Below are positions 24,865 to 33,303 of a DNA stretch of 64,000 nucleotides, in pieces. Under the pieces are notes generated by a model. The model was given only the letters and a program-made list of their open reading frames with translations. It had not been told where the DNA came from and made no database searches. Numbering within the stretch: position 1 is the first letter of the stretch; every line of letters starts with the position of its first letter. Both the position numbers and the translations under genes were made by a program. The DNA lies in assembly GCA_964436045.1 (NCBI GenBank), contig CAYTBN010000007.1, positions 96,771 to 160,770 of the forward strand, read 5' to 3'. Source of the stretch: CAYTBN01 sp964436045. Lineage in GTDB: Bacteria > Myxococcota_A > UBA796 > UBA9615 > CAYRNR01.

Positions 24865-25908
24865 ATGCGGATCGGGTTGGTGGTGAATCGCATCCGGCGT
24901 CTCCGGAGCAGCTACACAACGACACACCTGGCAGCCGCCGCGGTCGGGGCCGGACTGCGTGCCCTGTTCATTGACATCGACGGATTCACACTCGACCCCA
25001 GCGGTCGTATCCTCGCGCGGGCCCACGCGGTCCCGCGGGACGGGGACGACCCGGAGTCCCTGGCCGCGGGCGCGCGAGCGGGGGCGTTCGCCAGCGGTCT
25101 GATCGATCTCGACCAGCTGGACGTGCTCCTGCTGCGCAACAACCCGGTACGGCGCACCGTGCTCGATTTTGCGCGGGCGGTACGAGACCGGGGCGTCCTG
25201 GTGCTCAACGATCCGGACGGGGTCGCCGCCGGAGCCGGCAAGCTGGCGCTGGAGTCGCTGCCGGTCGCGCTGCGGCCGCGCACGCTGGTGACGCGGGATC
25301 CGCGGATCCTGCACGGGTTCCTCGGGGACCTGGGCCGGCCCGCGGTGCTCAAGCCGGTGCGGGGATTCGGTGGCAAGGGAGTGCGGATCGTCGATCCCGG
25401 GGATCCGGGCGGTGTGGCACGGGCTCTGGCGGAACTTGCGGGTTCCGGATCGGAGTACGTGGTCGCCCAGGAGTTGATCCGGGGAGCGGAACAGGGAGAC
25501 AAGCGGATCCTGCTGGCGGACGGCGAACCCGTGGGGTGCTACGTGAGGATGCGGGGAGAAGGTGAGTTTCGCCACAACATCCACCTGGGCGGCGAGCCCG
25601 TGGCGGGTCGGCTCGATCGGGCCGACCACGACATCGTCGATGCGCTCGCGCCCCGGCTTCGGGCCGACGGGATCTTCCTCGCGGGGCTCGACGTGATCGG
25701 CGGGCGTGCGGTGGAGGTCAACGTGGTGGCCCCTGGAGGGATCGCCAACATCGAAGCTACGACGGGCGCCCGGGTCGCCGACCCGCTGATCGCCCGCCTG
25801 CAGCGACGCATCGCGGACCACCGTGGCGCGTCGTCACCCGCTCGGGCCAGTACGGCCCCTGCGGTGGGTATTCGCGGAACATTCAACGCTGGTTGGGGAC
25901 CCCGATGA
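24865..25908 (+). CDS. ATP-grasp enzyme, glutathione synthetase (GshB)-like
   Basis: 347 residues from ATG 24865; an in-frame GTG at 24832 is an alternative. N-terminal domain starts MRIGLVVNRI with the YTTTHLA stretch typical of GshB-like ligases. The ATP-grasp part shows VLKPVRGFGGKGV (about 163-175), VVAQELI (about 205-211) and the metal ligands in DVIGGRAVEVNVVAP (about 276-290). Expected to form a peptide-type bond using ATP, such as gamma-Glu-Cys plus Gly. No gshA is present here, so another substrate is possible. The C-terminal 25 residues are Ala/Ser/Pro-rich. A pentapeptide-repeat gene follows 61 bases later. Confidence 0.75.
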   Translation: MRIGLVVNRIRRLRSSYTTTHLAAAAVGAGLRALFIDIDGFTLDPSGRILARAHAVPRDGDDPESLAAGARAGAFASGLIDLDQLDVLLLRNNPVRRTVLDFARAVRDRGVLVLNDPDGVAAGAGKLALESLPVALRPRTLVTRDPRILHGFLGDLGRPAVLKPVRGFGGKGVRIVDPGDPGGVARALAELAGSGSEYVVAQELIRGAEQGDKRILLADGEPVGCYVRMRGEGEFRHNIHLGGEPVAGRLDRADHDIVDALAPRLRADGIFLAGLDVIGGRAVEVNVVAPGGIANIEATTGARVADPLIARLQRRIADHRGASSPARASTAPAVGIRGTFNAGWGPR

Positions 25909-25969
25909 ACGGGGATTCTCCGGGTGATCTGCCCGGTCGCCGCAGGTGACCGAGGGCAAAGAGGTAATC

Positions 25970-26392
25970 ATGCCATCACCGAGATCGTACACGAAGGACG
26001 AAGTCGTCATGATGCTGCGCCAGGGGGAGAGCCTCGAGGGGGTCGATCTCAGGGGGAGCGATCTCTCGGGAGTCGACCTCTCCGGATCCAAGCTGTCGGG
26101 CTCGAAGCTGGGCGACGCCAATCTGTTCCGGGCCAATCTGACAGGAGCCGACCTCAGCAACGCGAGTCTGTGGCACGCGAACCTGAAGAACGCGATCCTG
26201 GACTTCGCGAACCTGGAGGGGGCGGATCTCGATTTTGCCAATCTCGAAGGTGTGACCCTTCGCTCGGCCCGGATCCGCAAGGCGACCTTCCCGCTCAAGA
26301 AGGTCACGATGAACGAGATCGAGGACGCCGTCGTGCGGGGCAAGCGCCTGTGCATGAACCCGGCCAACCTTGCGGACGAAGACCTCTGCTGA
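25970..26392 (+). CDS. Pentapeptide-repeat protein
   Basis: 140 residues from ATG 25970, chosen because AAAGAGGT is well placed; an in-frame start 24 bases upstream is less likely. After a 25-residue helical lead (KDEVVMMLRQGESLEG) come about 14 A(D/N)LXX-type pentapeptides (residues about 32-103) that build a right-handed beta helix. The last 35 residues are not repeats and contain two cysteines, one of them the final residue. Pentapeptide proteins can mimic DNA, bind gyrase or act as scaffolds; nothing here decides between these. Convergent with the S41 peptidase gene. Confidence 0.85.
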   Translation: MPSPRSYTKDEVVMMLRQGESLEGVDLRGSDLSGVDLSGSKLSGSKLGDANLFRANLTGADLSNASLWHANLKNAILDFANLEGADLDFANLEGVTLRSARIRKATFPLKKVTMNEIEDAVVRGKRLCMNPANLADEDLC

Positions 26393-26405
26393 CCCCTCGC
26401 GGGGG

Positions 26406-29102
26406 CTAGCCGCCGAGGACCGCGAAGCGCCGCTCCGAGCGGATGCCGGACGCGTCGATCGCGACCAACCGCAGTGAGTTGATCCCGGGCTTCAGCGCCA
26501 GGTCGACCCCGACCGGGAGTCGCTTGCGCCCGTTCCCATCGTCAGCGGCCTCGATGACGTGGATCTTGTCGCTACCCAACCAGACCACGATCCGCGCCAT
26601 TCCCTCGTCGTCCTCGGCCACCGCCTCGAAGTGCAGCGTGTCCTTCGCCTGGAGCGGACGGTCCCCCCCCTGCAGCGCGATGGTCGGCGGTTTGTAGTCC
26701 CCCTCCGCCCGGTCGGGGGCGCCGGGATCCACGAGGAGTTCGACGGCCGTACCCACGCTGAAATCCCGATCCCTGGCGTTGAGCGCCAGCGAGGCAGGAG
26801 CGGCCCCCGGACGGAAACGCACCTCCAGGGTGACCTCGCCGTCGCCGTCGGCGCCCAGTCCGTCCAGGGTCCGGTGGGATTCCTGGAGCTCCACTCCCTC
26901 GAGACCCGGGTTGTCGAAGGAGACACGGACCCGGCCCGACTCCACCTCCCCCTCGTTGCGGACGGTGATATCGAAGCGGACCATCTGGGACCCATCGTCG
27001 TCAGCCGACGTGGTCGCATGCACCGCCAGGGCCAGCCGCGGCGTATCGGTCCCCAGGGTCGTCACGCGGGCCTCGAACGGACCCCCGAGGGGGCCAACAT
27101 CCCCCACCAGATAGATCCGAAGGTCGTCGATCCTCGTCTGGGTCCGGGCCGACACCGAGACCGGCACCGCGCAGCTGGCCGTGGCCCCGGGGGCGATATC
27201 TCCGAGCACGAAGGACAGACCGTCGATGATCCGGCGCTCGCTCATCGAGCGCGCCCGCAGGTGCTGCACCACCTCGTCGCCGCGGTTGGTCACCCGGATC
27301 CGCAGCTCGCCGGTCTCACCGGCCCGCAGCTCGGTCCCCTCGATCTCCACCCCCAGATCCACGGGCGCTGGCGACCGCATGGCCGACAGCTGGCTCGCCT
27401 CCCGGGAGGGGGACAGGTCCATCCATCCCGGAGCCGGCGGCGCCCAGGGGATACCCTGCTCGCTCAGGGCGTCCAGCAGGCGGCGGTTCTGGACCACGGC
27501 CTCCGCCGCGACCACCCCGGCGGCGGATCCCAGCAGCGCGGCGCGATCTCTGCCCCCCTCCGCCAGGATCCGCTGGGCCAGGATGACGGCCAGGTCCGGC
27601 TGCCATCCCTCGGCCGCCGGATCCCGGTACCCATCGCCGCCCCACGCCAGGTAGGGGTAGGCCAGCCGCAGGGCGGGCTCGGCGTTCAGCCCCGAGCGGG
27701 TCGGCTCCCAGTCCGCGTGGGGCAGGTCGGGATCCACCAGCGGGTCGAGCATCACGTCGGGAAAGTCGACGCCGTCGTCGTCCACGTAGACCTCGCCCAG
27801 CACCAGGTCGGGGGTGATGCCGACCTCGGACAGCCACACGTCCTCCGCCACCAGGTAGCGGGCCACGGTCAGCTTCATCTGCAGCTTCTCGCGCAGCTCG
27901 TAGGGCTTCTGGACCGTGCCCTTGCCGAAGGTCTGGGTGCCGATCACCAGCGCGCGGCCGTTGAACTTCAGGCCACCGGCGAGGATCTCGGAACCGGAAG
28001 CCGTCTTGTGGTCCACCAGCAACACCACCGGCCACGGAGCGATGGTGTCCTCGGGGGCCGCATCCACCCGGTGGCGCAGACCCTTGACCGCGCCCCCGTC
28101 CGCGCCCTGGGTCACCAGGATCGACCCGGAGTCGGTGAAGTAGTTCACGATGCGGGCCGCGTGCAACATCGAGCCGCCCTGGTTGCCGCGTAGGTCGATG
28201 ATCACGCCGCCCAGCTCGGCGGGCGCCGCCTCGGCCAGCTCCAGCAGCTTGCGCTGGAATTCGTCCGCCGTCCGCTGGCTGAAGTGGTCCAGCACCATCA
28301 ACGCGTATCGCTCGTCCAGCAGGCGCGCGTCGATGGTCGGCAGCACGACCTTTCGCCGTACGATGGGGAAGACGCGGCGGCCCTCCTCGCCCGGCCGATG
28401 GATGGTCAAGGTGACCTGCAGCCCCTCGGGGCCCCGGATCCGGGCGATGGCGTCGTCGACGTGCATGTTGAGGGTCGAGACGCCGTCGATGTGGGTGACC
28501 TGATCGCCCGCCCGCAGGCCGGCATCGAGGGCGGGCGAGTCCTCGTAGACCGTGACGACGGTCAGCACGTCGGAACGTTTGCCGATACGGGCACCGATCC
28601 CACTGAGTGTGCCCCGGTAGCGGGCCTCGAAGTCGGCCAGCTTGCGCTCGTCGATCACCCGGCAGTGGCGATCCAGCGGCTGGAGCAACCCCTGCAGCGC
28701 CAGGACCTCCAGGTCGGTGGTCGCCTCACCCTCGGCCAGCTCCCCGTCGACAAAGGCCATCGCAGCGCGCATGCGGCCGACCACGGCTTCCGCGTCGGCG
28801 ACGTCGGTGGTCGCGAATGCCCGGGTGGCCTCGTCGATGCTGATCCGGTACCGGCCCAGCTCGTCCGGACCGGTGACCAGCACCCTGTCGCCCGCTCGCT
28901 CCAGCCGCTGCAGTCCCGACGCCAGCAGGGCCGGCAGCACCACCTCCTCTGGACGCCAGTAGCGCTGGACCACGAGGTCCAGACCGCGGAGCAGGACGTC
29001 ATCGGTGGCGGTGTCGGCGCTGGCGGCGGGTGACAGAATCGTCAGGGCCAGCACGAGACCGGTCGCGACGGGCCGCCGGAGCGCGACGAGGAGGTGGGGC
29101 AT
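26406..29102 (-). CDS. S41 C-terminal-processing peptidase with PDZ and long beta-rich tail (MXAN_5808-like)
   Basis: 898 residues from ATG 29102. Signal peptide cleaved after PAASA. Residues about 35-165 are helical, 167-252 a PDZ domain, then the S41 catalytic core: Ser369 in KTASGSEILAG and Lys394 in FGKGTVQ, exactly 25 apart as in Prc/CtpA. Residues about 460-900 carry two or three Ig-like domains (CARDB-like LRIRVTNRGDEVV and a final KPPTIALQGG...AIDASG domain). The domain order resembles a myxobacterial serine peptidase group. Likely periplasmic, trimming C-termini of exported proteins. No Shine-Dalgarno is evident at the chosen start. Confidence 0.85.
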   Translation of the reverse strand: MPHLLVALRRPVATGLVLALTILSPAASADTATDDVLLRGLDLVVQRYWRPEEVVLPALLASGLQRLERAGDRVLVTGPDELGRYRISIDEATRAFATTDVADAEAVVGRMRAAMAFVDGELAEGEATTDLEVLALQGLLQPLDRHCRVIDERKLADFEARYRGTLSGIGARIGKRSDVLTVVTVYEDSPALDAGLRAGDQVTHIDGVSTLNMHVDDAIARIRGPEGLQVTLTIHRPGEEGRRVFPIVRRKVVLPTIDARLLDERYALMVLDHFSQRTADEFQRKLLELAEAAPAELGGVIIDLRGNQGGSMLHAARIVNYFTDSGSILVTQGADGGAVKGLRHRVDAAPEDTIAPWPVVLLVDHKTASGSEILAGGLKFNGRALVIGTQTFGKGTVQKPYELREKLQMKLTVARYLVAEDVWLSEVGITPDLVLGEVYVDDDGVDFPDVMLDPLVDPDLPHADWEPTRSGLNAEPALRLAYPYLAWGGDGYRDPAAEGWQPDLAVILAQRILAEGGRDRAALLGSAAGVVAAEAVVQNRRLLDALSEQGIPWAPPAPGWMDLSPSREASQLSAMRSPAPVDLGVEIEGTELRAGETGELRIRVTNRGDEVVQHLRARSMSERRIIDGLSFVLGDIAPGATASCAVPVSVSARTQTRIDDLRIYLVGDVGPLGGPFEARVTTLGTDTPRLALAVHATTSADDDGSQMVRFDITVRNEGEVESGRVRVSFDNPGLEGVELQESHRTLDGLGADGDGEVTLEVRFRPGAAPASLALNARDRDFSVGTAVELLVDPGAPDRAEGDYKPPTIALQGGDRPLQAKDTLHFEAVAEDDEGMARIVVWLGSDKIHVIEAADDGNGRKRLPVGVDLALKPGINSLRLVAIDASGIRSERRFAVLGG

Positions 29103-29145
29103 GCGGGGCAGCGTGGCATGAAACGATGCCCCTCGCAACACGTGC

Positions 29146-29151
29146 TACACT
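29146..29151 (+). promoter_or_regulatory. -10-like box (TACACT) upstream of larB
   Basis: A 4/6-5/6 match to TATAAT in the 79-base divergent gap between the peptidase and larB starts, 30 bases before the GTG. No convincing -35. Confidence 0.2.
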
Positions 29152-29181
29152 GCGTCGCCCCTCGAATTGGAGGCCAGTCAG

Positions 29182-29934
29182 GTGGACGCCGAACGGCTCA
29201 AGGAACTGCTGCAACGGGTCCAGCGGGGCGAGACGGACGTCGACGCCGCGCTGCACTCGCTGGAGAACCTGCCCTTCGAGGATCTGGGGTTCGCCCGGGT
29301 CGACCACCACCGGGCCCTGCGCCAGGGCCTGGGCGAGGTGATCTTCGGCCAGGGCAAGACACCTCGGCAAGTGGCCGAGATCTTCGGCGCCTTGCGCCGC
29401 CAGGGTTCGCCGGTACTGGCCACCCGGGTCGAGCCGGCGGCCGCGGCGGCCATCCTCGAGGTCCATCCGGACGCCCAGCACCACGAGGCCGCCCGCTGCG
29501 TGACCTGGAGCGACGGCCCGGTCCCGGTGACCGGGGCCGGCACGGTGCTGGTGGTCACCGCCGGGACGTCGGATCTACCGGTGGCCGAGGAGGCGCTGGT
29601 CAGCGCCCGGCACATGGGGAACCACGCCGAGCAGTTGATCGACGTCGGCGTGGCCGGCATCCACCGGCTGTTCGAGGCCGGACCGACCCTGCGGCGAGCG
29701 GCGGTGGTGATCGTCATCGCGGGGATGGAGGGGGCACTGGCCAGTGTCGTGGGAGGTTTTGTCCGCCGCCCGGTGATCGCGGTGCCGACGAGCGTGGGCT
29801 ACGGAGCCAGCCTCGGAGGCCTGGCCGCCCTGCTCGGGATGCTCAACTCCTGCGCCACGGGCGTGACCGTGGTCAACGTGGACAACGGCTTCGGCGGGGC
29901 GGCCGCCGCCACCCGGATCAACCGGGTGGGATGA
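29182..29934 (+). CDS. larB: LarB, nickel-pincer cofactor biosynthesis (carboxylase/hydrolase)
   Basis: 250 residues from GTG 29182, chosen over an in-frame TTG at 29167 because GGAGG (29169-29173) overlaps that TTG and sits 8 bases before the GTG. The protein opens DAERLKELLQRV and contains LPFEDLGFARVDHHR, then QGKTPRQVAEIF and a PurE-like C-terminal domain with AGTSDLPVAEEA and VPTSVGYGAS. LarB carboxylates nicotinate adenine dinucleotide and hydrolyses the phosphoanhydride in the first step of the pincer cofactor pathway. Followed by larC after 13 bases. Confidence 0.93.
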   Translation: MDAERLKELLQRVQRGETDVDAALHSLENLPFEDLGFARVDHHRALRQGLGEVIFGQGKTPRQVAEIFGALRRQGSPVLATRVEPAAAAAILEVHPDAQHHEAARCVTWSDGPVPVTGAGTVLVVTAGTSDLPVAEEALVSARHMGNHAEQLIDVGVAGIHRLFEAGPTLRRAAVVIVIAGMEGALASVVGGFVRRPVIAVPTSVGYGASLGGLAALLGMLNSCATGVTVVNVDNGFGGAAAATRINRVG

Positions 29935-29947
29935 AGGGGCGGGCACC

Positions 29948-31138
29948 ATGCGCACCGTGTACCTGGACTGCTTCAGCGGCATCAGCGGGGACATGACCCT
30001 CGGCGCGCTGGTGGATGCCGGCGTGCCCCTGCAGGACATCGCCGCCGACCTGGCGTCCCTGGACCTGCCCGGCTGGGAGCTGCGGACCGATCCCGCCGCC
30101 CGCGACCCGCGCATCGGCGGCACCTCGGTGATCGTCGACTGCGCCGAGACCGGCCACGTACACCGCACGTTCACCGACATCCGCGCCCTGATCGAGGCCT
30201 CGTCGCTCCCCGAGGAGGTCGTGCGGAGGTCGATCCAGGTCTTCTTCACCCTGGCGGTGGCCGAGGGCAAGGTCCACGGCAAGGAGCCCGGGTCGGTGGG
30301 GTTCCACGAGGTGGGGGCGGTGGACTCGATCGTGGACATCGTCGGCGCCGTCGCTGGCCTGCAGCGGCTGGGTGTCGAGCGCCTGGTCTGTTCCCCCCTG
30401 CCGTTGGGCCACGGTACGGTGCGCTGCCAGCATGGGGTGATCCCGGTTCCCGCGCCGGCCACGGTCGAGGTCCTGCTGGGCTGTCCGACCTATGACGGCG
30501 GCCAGGCCCGGGAGCTGACCACCCCCACCGGGGCAGCCCTGGCCAAGACCCTGGCCGACGGCTTCGGCAGCCAACCGGCGATGACCCTCGAGCGGGTCGG
30601 ATACGGGCTGGGCAAGGCCCGCGGGGGAGATCTACCCAACGCGCTGCGCCTGCTCCTCGGCGATGAGGCCGGTGGGGATATCCACCAGGAGACCGCCACC
30701 CTGCTCGAGGCCAACATCGACGACCTGTCGCCCCAGTTCCTGGGTCCGCTGATCGATCGGTTGATCGAGGCGGGCGCGCTGGACGCCTACCTGACCCCGG
30801 TGCAGATGAAGAAGGGGCGGCCGGGCGTGCTGATCTCCGCCCTGTGTGCTCCGGGGCACGTGGGCGCCCTCGAGGACGTGCTGTTCCGCGAGACCACCAC
30901 CATCGGCGTGCGCCGCCAGCGGGTCCGCCGCAGTTGCCTGGACCGCACCCTGCGCACGGTGACCACGCCCTTCGGTGAGGTGCGGGTGAAGGAGAGCGGC
31001 GCTGGCGGAAGGGTGTTCAACCGGATGCCCGAGTACGAGGACTGCCGCAGGCTGGCCGCGGAGGCCGGCGTACCGGCGGTGGACGTCCACACGGCGGCCC
31101 TGGCCGCCGCGCTGTCGGGGGGACCGGAGCGACCGTGA
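29948..31138 (+). CDS. larC: LarC, nickel insertase (cyclometallase)
   Basis: 396 residues from ATG 29948 in one uninterrupted frame; in Lactiplantibacillus the gene is read as larC1/larC2 through a frameshift. Motifs: YLDCFSGISGDM at the N-terminus, FHEVGAVDSIVDIVGA near 118-133, and LLEANIDDLSPQ near 257-268. LarC inserts Ni into the pincer nucleotide using CTP. LarE (sulfur transferase) and LarA-type racemases are not in the window and may be elsewhere. Its stop overlaps the next start (GTGA), coupling it to the sensor gene. Confidence 0.93.
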   Translation: MRTVYLDCFSGISGDMTLGALVDAGVPLQDIAADLASLDLPGWELRTDPAARDPRIGGTSVIVDCAETGHVHRTFTDIRALIEASSLPEEVVRRSIQVFFTLAVAEGKVHGKEPGSVGFHEVGAVDSIVDIVGAVAGLQRLGVERLVCSPLPLGHGTVRCQHGVIPVPAPATVEVLLGCPTYDGGQARELTTPTGAALAKTLADGFGSQPAMTLERVGYGLGKARGGDLPNALRLLLGDEAGGDIHQETATLLEANIDDLSPQFLGPLIDRLIEAGALDAYLTPVQMKKGRPGVLISALCAPGHVGALEDVLFRETTTIGVRRQRVRRSCLDRTLRTVTTPFGEVRVKESGAGGRVFNRMPEYEDCRRLAAEAGVPAVDVHTAALAAALSGGPERP

Positions 31139-32403
31139 GCGACGCCGAGGCCCGCCACCACGCGCTCTCCGAGGTCGTGTCCCTCGTGGCCCGCGACGAG
31201 CCGTGGGAAGCCGTGCTGCCCGCCGTCGCCGGCCAGGTGGCGTCGGTCATCCCCTATGCCACCGTGTTGCTGCTCATCCGCACTGCGCTGGGCGACCGGG
31301 CGCTGGTGGCGGCGCTGGCCACCGACAAGGAGAACTCGGCCCCCGACGTGGAAGTCGATCTGTCGCGACACGGAGAGCTGCGAGAGGCGCTGCGGCGCAC
31401 GCTGAAGCACGACAACGTGCCGGGCAACCTGCTCGCCGACCTGCTGGGCTGGGAGTCCGGCGGCGGAGATCTGGACACCAACCTCGTGGGCATCCCCATC
31501 CGCCGCGGCCGGCACGGCCAGGGCGTGCTGTTGCTGATCCTCCCCTACCCGACCAGCCAGCTCTCGGGAGCGCAGCTGACCTTCACCCAGCGGGTGGCTG
31601 AAGCCTGTTCCCATCGAATGGCCGAGATCCGCCGGACCCTCGGTCGCGAGGCGGCCGACCTGGCCCGGGTCTCCTGGCTCGACAGCGACGCGATGGTCCC
31701 ATCGTGGAGCGAAGCGGACGAGACCAGCGAGTTGCACAAGTTGCTGGTGAACCTGGTCGAGCACTCGGCGGACGCCATCGTCGCGGCCGACATGGAGGGC
31801 ACGATCCGGGTGTTCAATCGCTCCGCTGAGCGCCTCTTCGGCTACGCGAGCGATCAGGTCATCGGCGGCCTCCGCGTGGAGAACCTGACCTTGCCGGGCG
31901 GTGCCCGCGAGCACATGCGGCTGATGTGCAGCGACGAGGCGGGCGAGGTGGGATCGCTACACAGCCTGCAGACCGAGATCGTGGCCAGCGACGGCGAGAT
32001 CATCCCGGTGAGCCTGTCCGCCGCCATCCTCCGCGAGGGGGAGGAGGAGATCGCCACCGTCGGCATCTTCCACGATCTGAGGGAGCGACTGGCCCTCGAG
32101 TCCCGGCTGGAGGAGATATCGGCCCAGCTGGTGCAGACCGAGAAGCAGGCGACGCTGGCGGCGCTGGCGGGCACCGCGGCCCACGAGCTGAACCAGCCGC
32201 TGACCGCCGTGATGGGGCTGGTAGAGCTGCTGCAACTCAGCGCAGAGGGCTCGGTCGCCTCCCGGCTGGACAAGATCTATCGCGAGACGGAACGGATGAG
32301 CGCGATCGTGAAGCGGATCGGTCGCATCACCCGTTTCTCGACCAAGAAATACGTGGGCGAGACCGAGATCCTGGATCTGGATCAGTCCAGCGAAGTCAAA
32401 TAG
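31135..32403 (+). CDS. GAF-PAS-HisKA protein lacking the kinase ATPase domain
   Basis: 422 residues from GTG 31135, overlapping larC by 4 bases. Residues about 5-170 form a GAF domain, 203-320 a PAS domain (VEHSADAIVAADMEGTIRVFNRSAERLFGY region), 325-345 a coil, and 338-405 a HisKA dimerisation domain with the phospho-acceptor His350 in AAHELNQPL. Only 72 residues follow His350 and there is no N, G1, F or G2 box, so the HATPase domain is absent and the gene ends cleanly with LDLDQSSEVK. It cannot autophosphorylate alone; it may be a histidine phospho-relay or a partner of another kinase. Confidence 0.85.
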   Translation: MSDAEARHHALSEVVSLVARDEPWEAVLPAVAGQVASVIPYATVLLLIRTALGDRALVAALATDKENSAPDVEVDLSRHGELREALRRTLKHDNVPGNLLADLLGWESGGGDLDTNLVGIPIRRGRHGQGVLLLILPYPTSQLSGAQLTFTQRVAEACSHRMAEIRRTLGREAADLARVSWLDSDAMVPSWSEADETSELHKLLVNLVEHSADAIVAADMEGTIRVFNRSAERLFGYASDQVIGGLRVENLTLPGGAREHMRLMCSDEAGEVGSLHSLQTEIVASDGEIIPVSLSAAILREGEEEIATVGIFHDLRERLALESRLEEISAQLVQTEKQATLAALAGTAAHELNQPLTAVMGLVELLQLSAEGSVASRLDKIYRETERMSAIVKRIGRITRFSTKKYVGETEILDLDQSSEVK

Positions 32404-32477
32404 AGTCGCCGCCGCGACAGTCCAACCGCTCGAATGGGCACGATCCGTCGGGTCCGCGCGATCACGAGGAGGCAGGG

Positions 32478-33281
32478 ATGCGAGCGTACCGGGTGCTGGA
32501 AACGCTGATTCTGTTCGGGATGCTGGTGGGCGGAAGCCAGGCCGCTGCGGCCGGCGAGGCCGAGTCGCTCATCGAGCAGGCCAACGCCAGCCGCCAGCTG
32601 GGCAACACGATTCAGACCATCGCGCTGACGCAGACGTCGAAATCCGGAACGGTCAAGGAGCGCGTGCTGGTGACCCACACGCGGACCGTGGACGGCCTGG
32701 AGCAGAGCCACGCGATGTTCACCTCGCCCGAGGAGCTCGCGGGCGTGCAGTTCCTGCGCGTGCAACGCCAGGGCGCCGAGGACGACAAGTGGATGTACAT
32801 GCCCGTAAATGACGGGGTGAACCGCATCGCCGGTACCTCGCGGACGAGATCGTTCATGGGCACCGACTTCTCCTACGAGGACATGGAGCTCGGCGACGTG
32901 GGTAGCGGCACCCACGAACTGCTGGGCACCGAGACCGTCGAGGTCGGCGGCTCCCCGGTGGCCTGCCACAAGATCGCGACGGTACCTGCCGCTGGCATCG
33001 AGACCGCATACGGCAAGCTGGTGACCTGGATCGCCGAGGACGGCAAGGTGCCGCGGCAGATCCTGATGTACGACCGTGACGGCACCACCGAGGCCAAGCG
33101 CCTGACCTTCGAGGCGGTCACCACCGAAGGCTCCCGGACCGTGGCCACCCGGCTGCGGATGGAGAACCTCAAGAAGGGCACATCGACCCTGCTGATGGTC
33201 ACCGACTACCGGCTGGACGTGCCGGCCGAGGAGCTGCCCGACCGCCTCTTCGACTCCGCCCGCCTGGCCGAAAACCTCTGA
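32478..33281 (+). CDS. Outer-membrane lipoprotein-sorting (LolA-like) protein
   Basis: 267 residues from ATG 32478, with GAGGAGG 6 bases upstream. Signal peptide ending around QAAAAG. The mature part resembles LolA/LppM-type beta barrels of the 'outer membrane lipoprotein-sorting protein' group: DKWMYMPVNDGVNRIAGTSR, SFMGTDFSYEDMEL and VTWIAEDGKVPRQILMYDRDG are its hallmark segments. These proteins sit beside RND-family exporters in many genomes and may carry lipids or lipoproteins; no exporter is seen here. It shares a transcriptional direction with the sensor and DUF2225 genes. Confidence 0.8.
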   Translation: MRAYRVLETLILFGMLVGGSQAAAAGEAESLIEQANASRQLGNTIQTIALTQTSKSGTVKERVLVTHTRTVDGLEQSHAMFTSPEELAGVQFLRVQRQGAEDDKWMYMPVNDGVNRIAGTSRTRSFMGTDFSYEDMELGDVGSGTHELLGTETVEVGGSPVACHKIATVPAAGIETAYGKLVTWIAEDGKVPRQILMYDRDGTTEAKRLTFEAVTTEGSRTVATRLRMENLKKGTSTLLMVTDYRLDVPAEELPDRLFDSARLAENL

Positions 33282-33303
33282 CCCGCTCCGCGAGGATCTT
33301 CCC

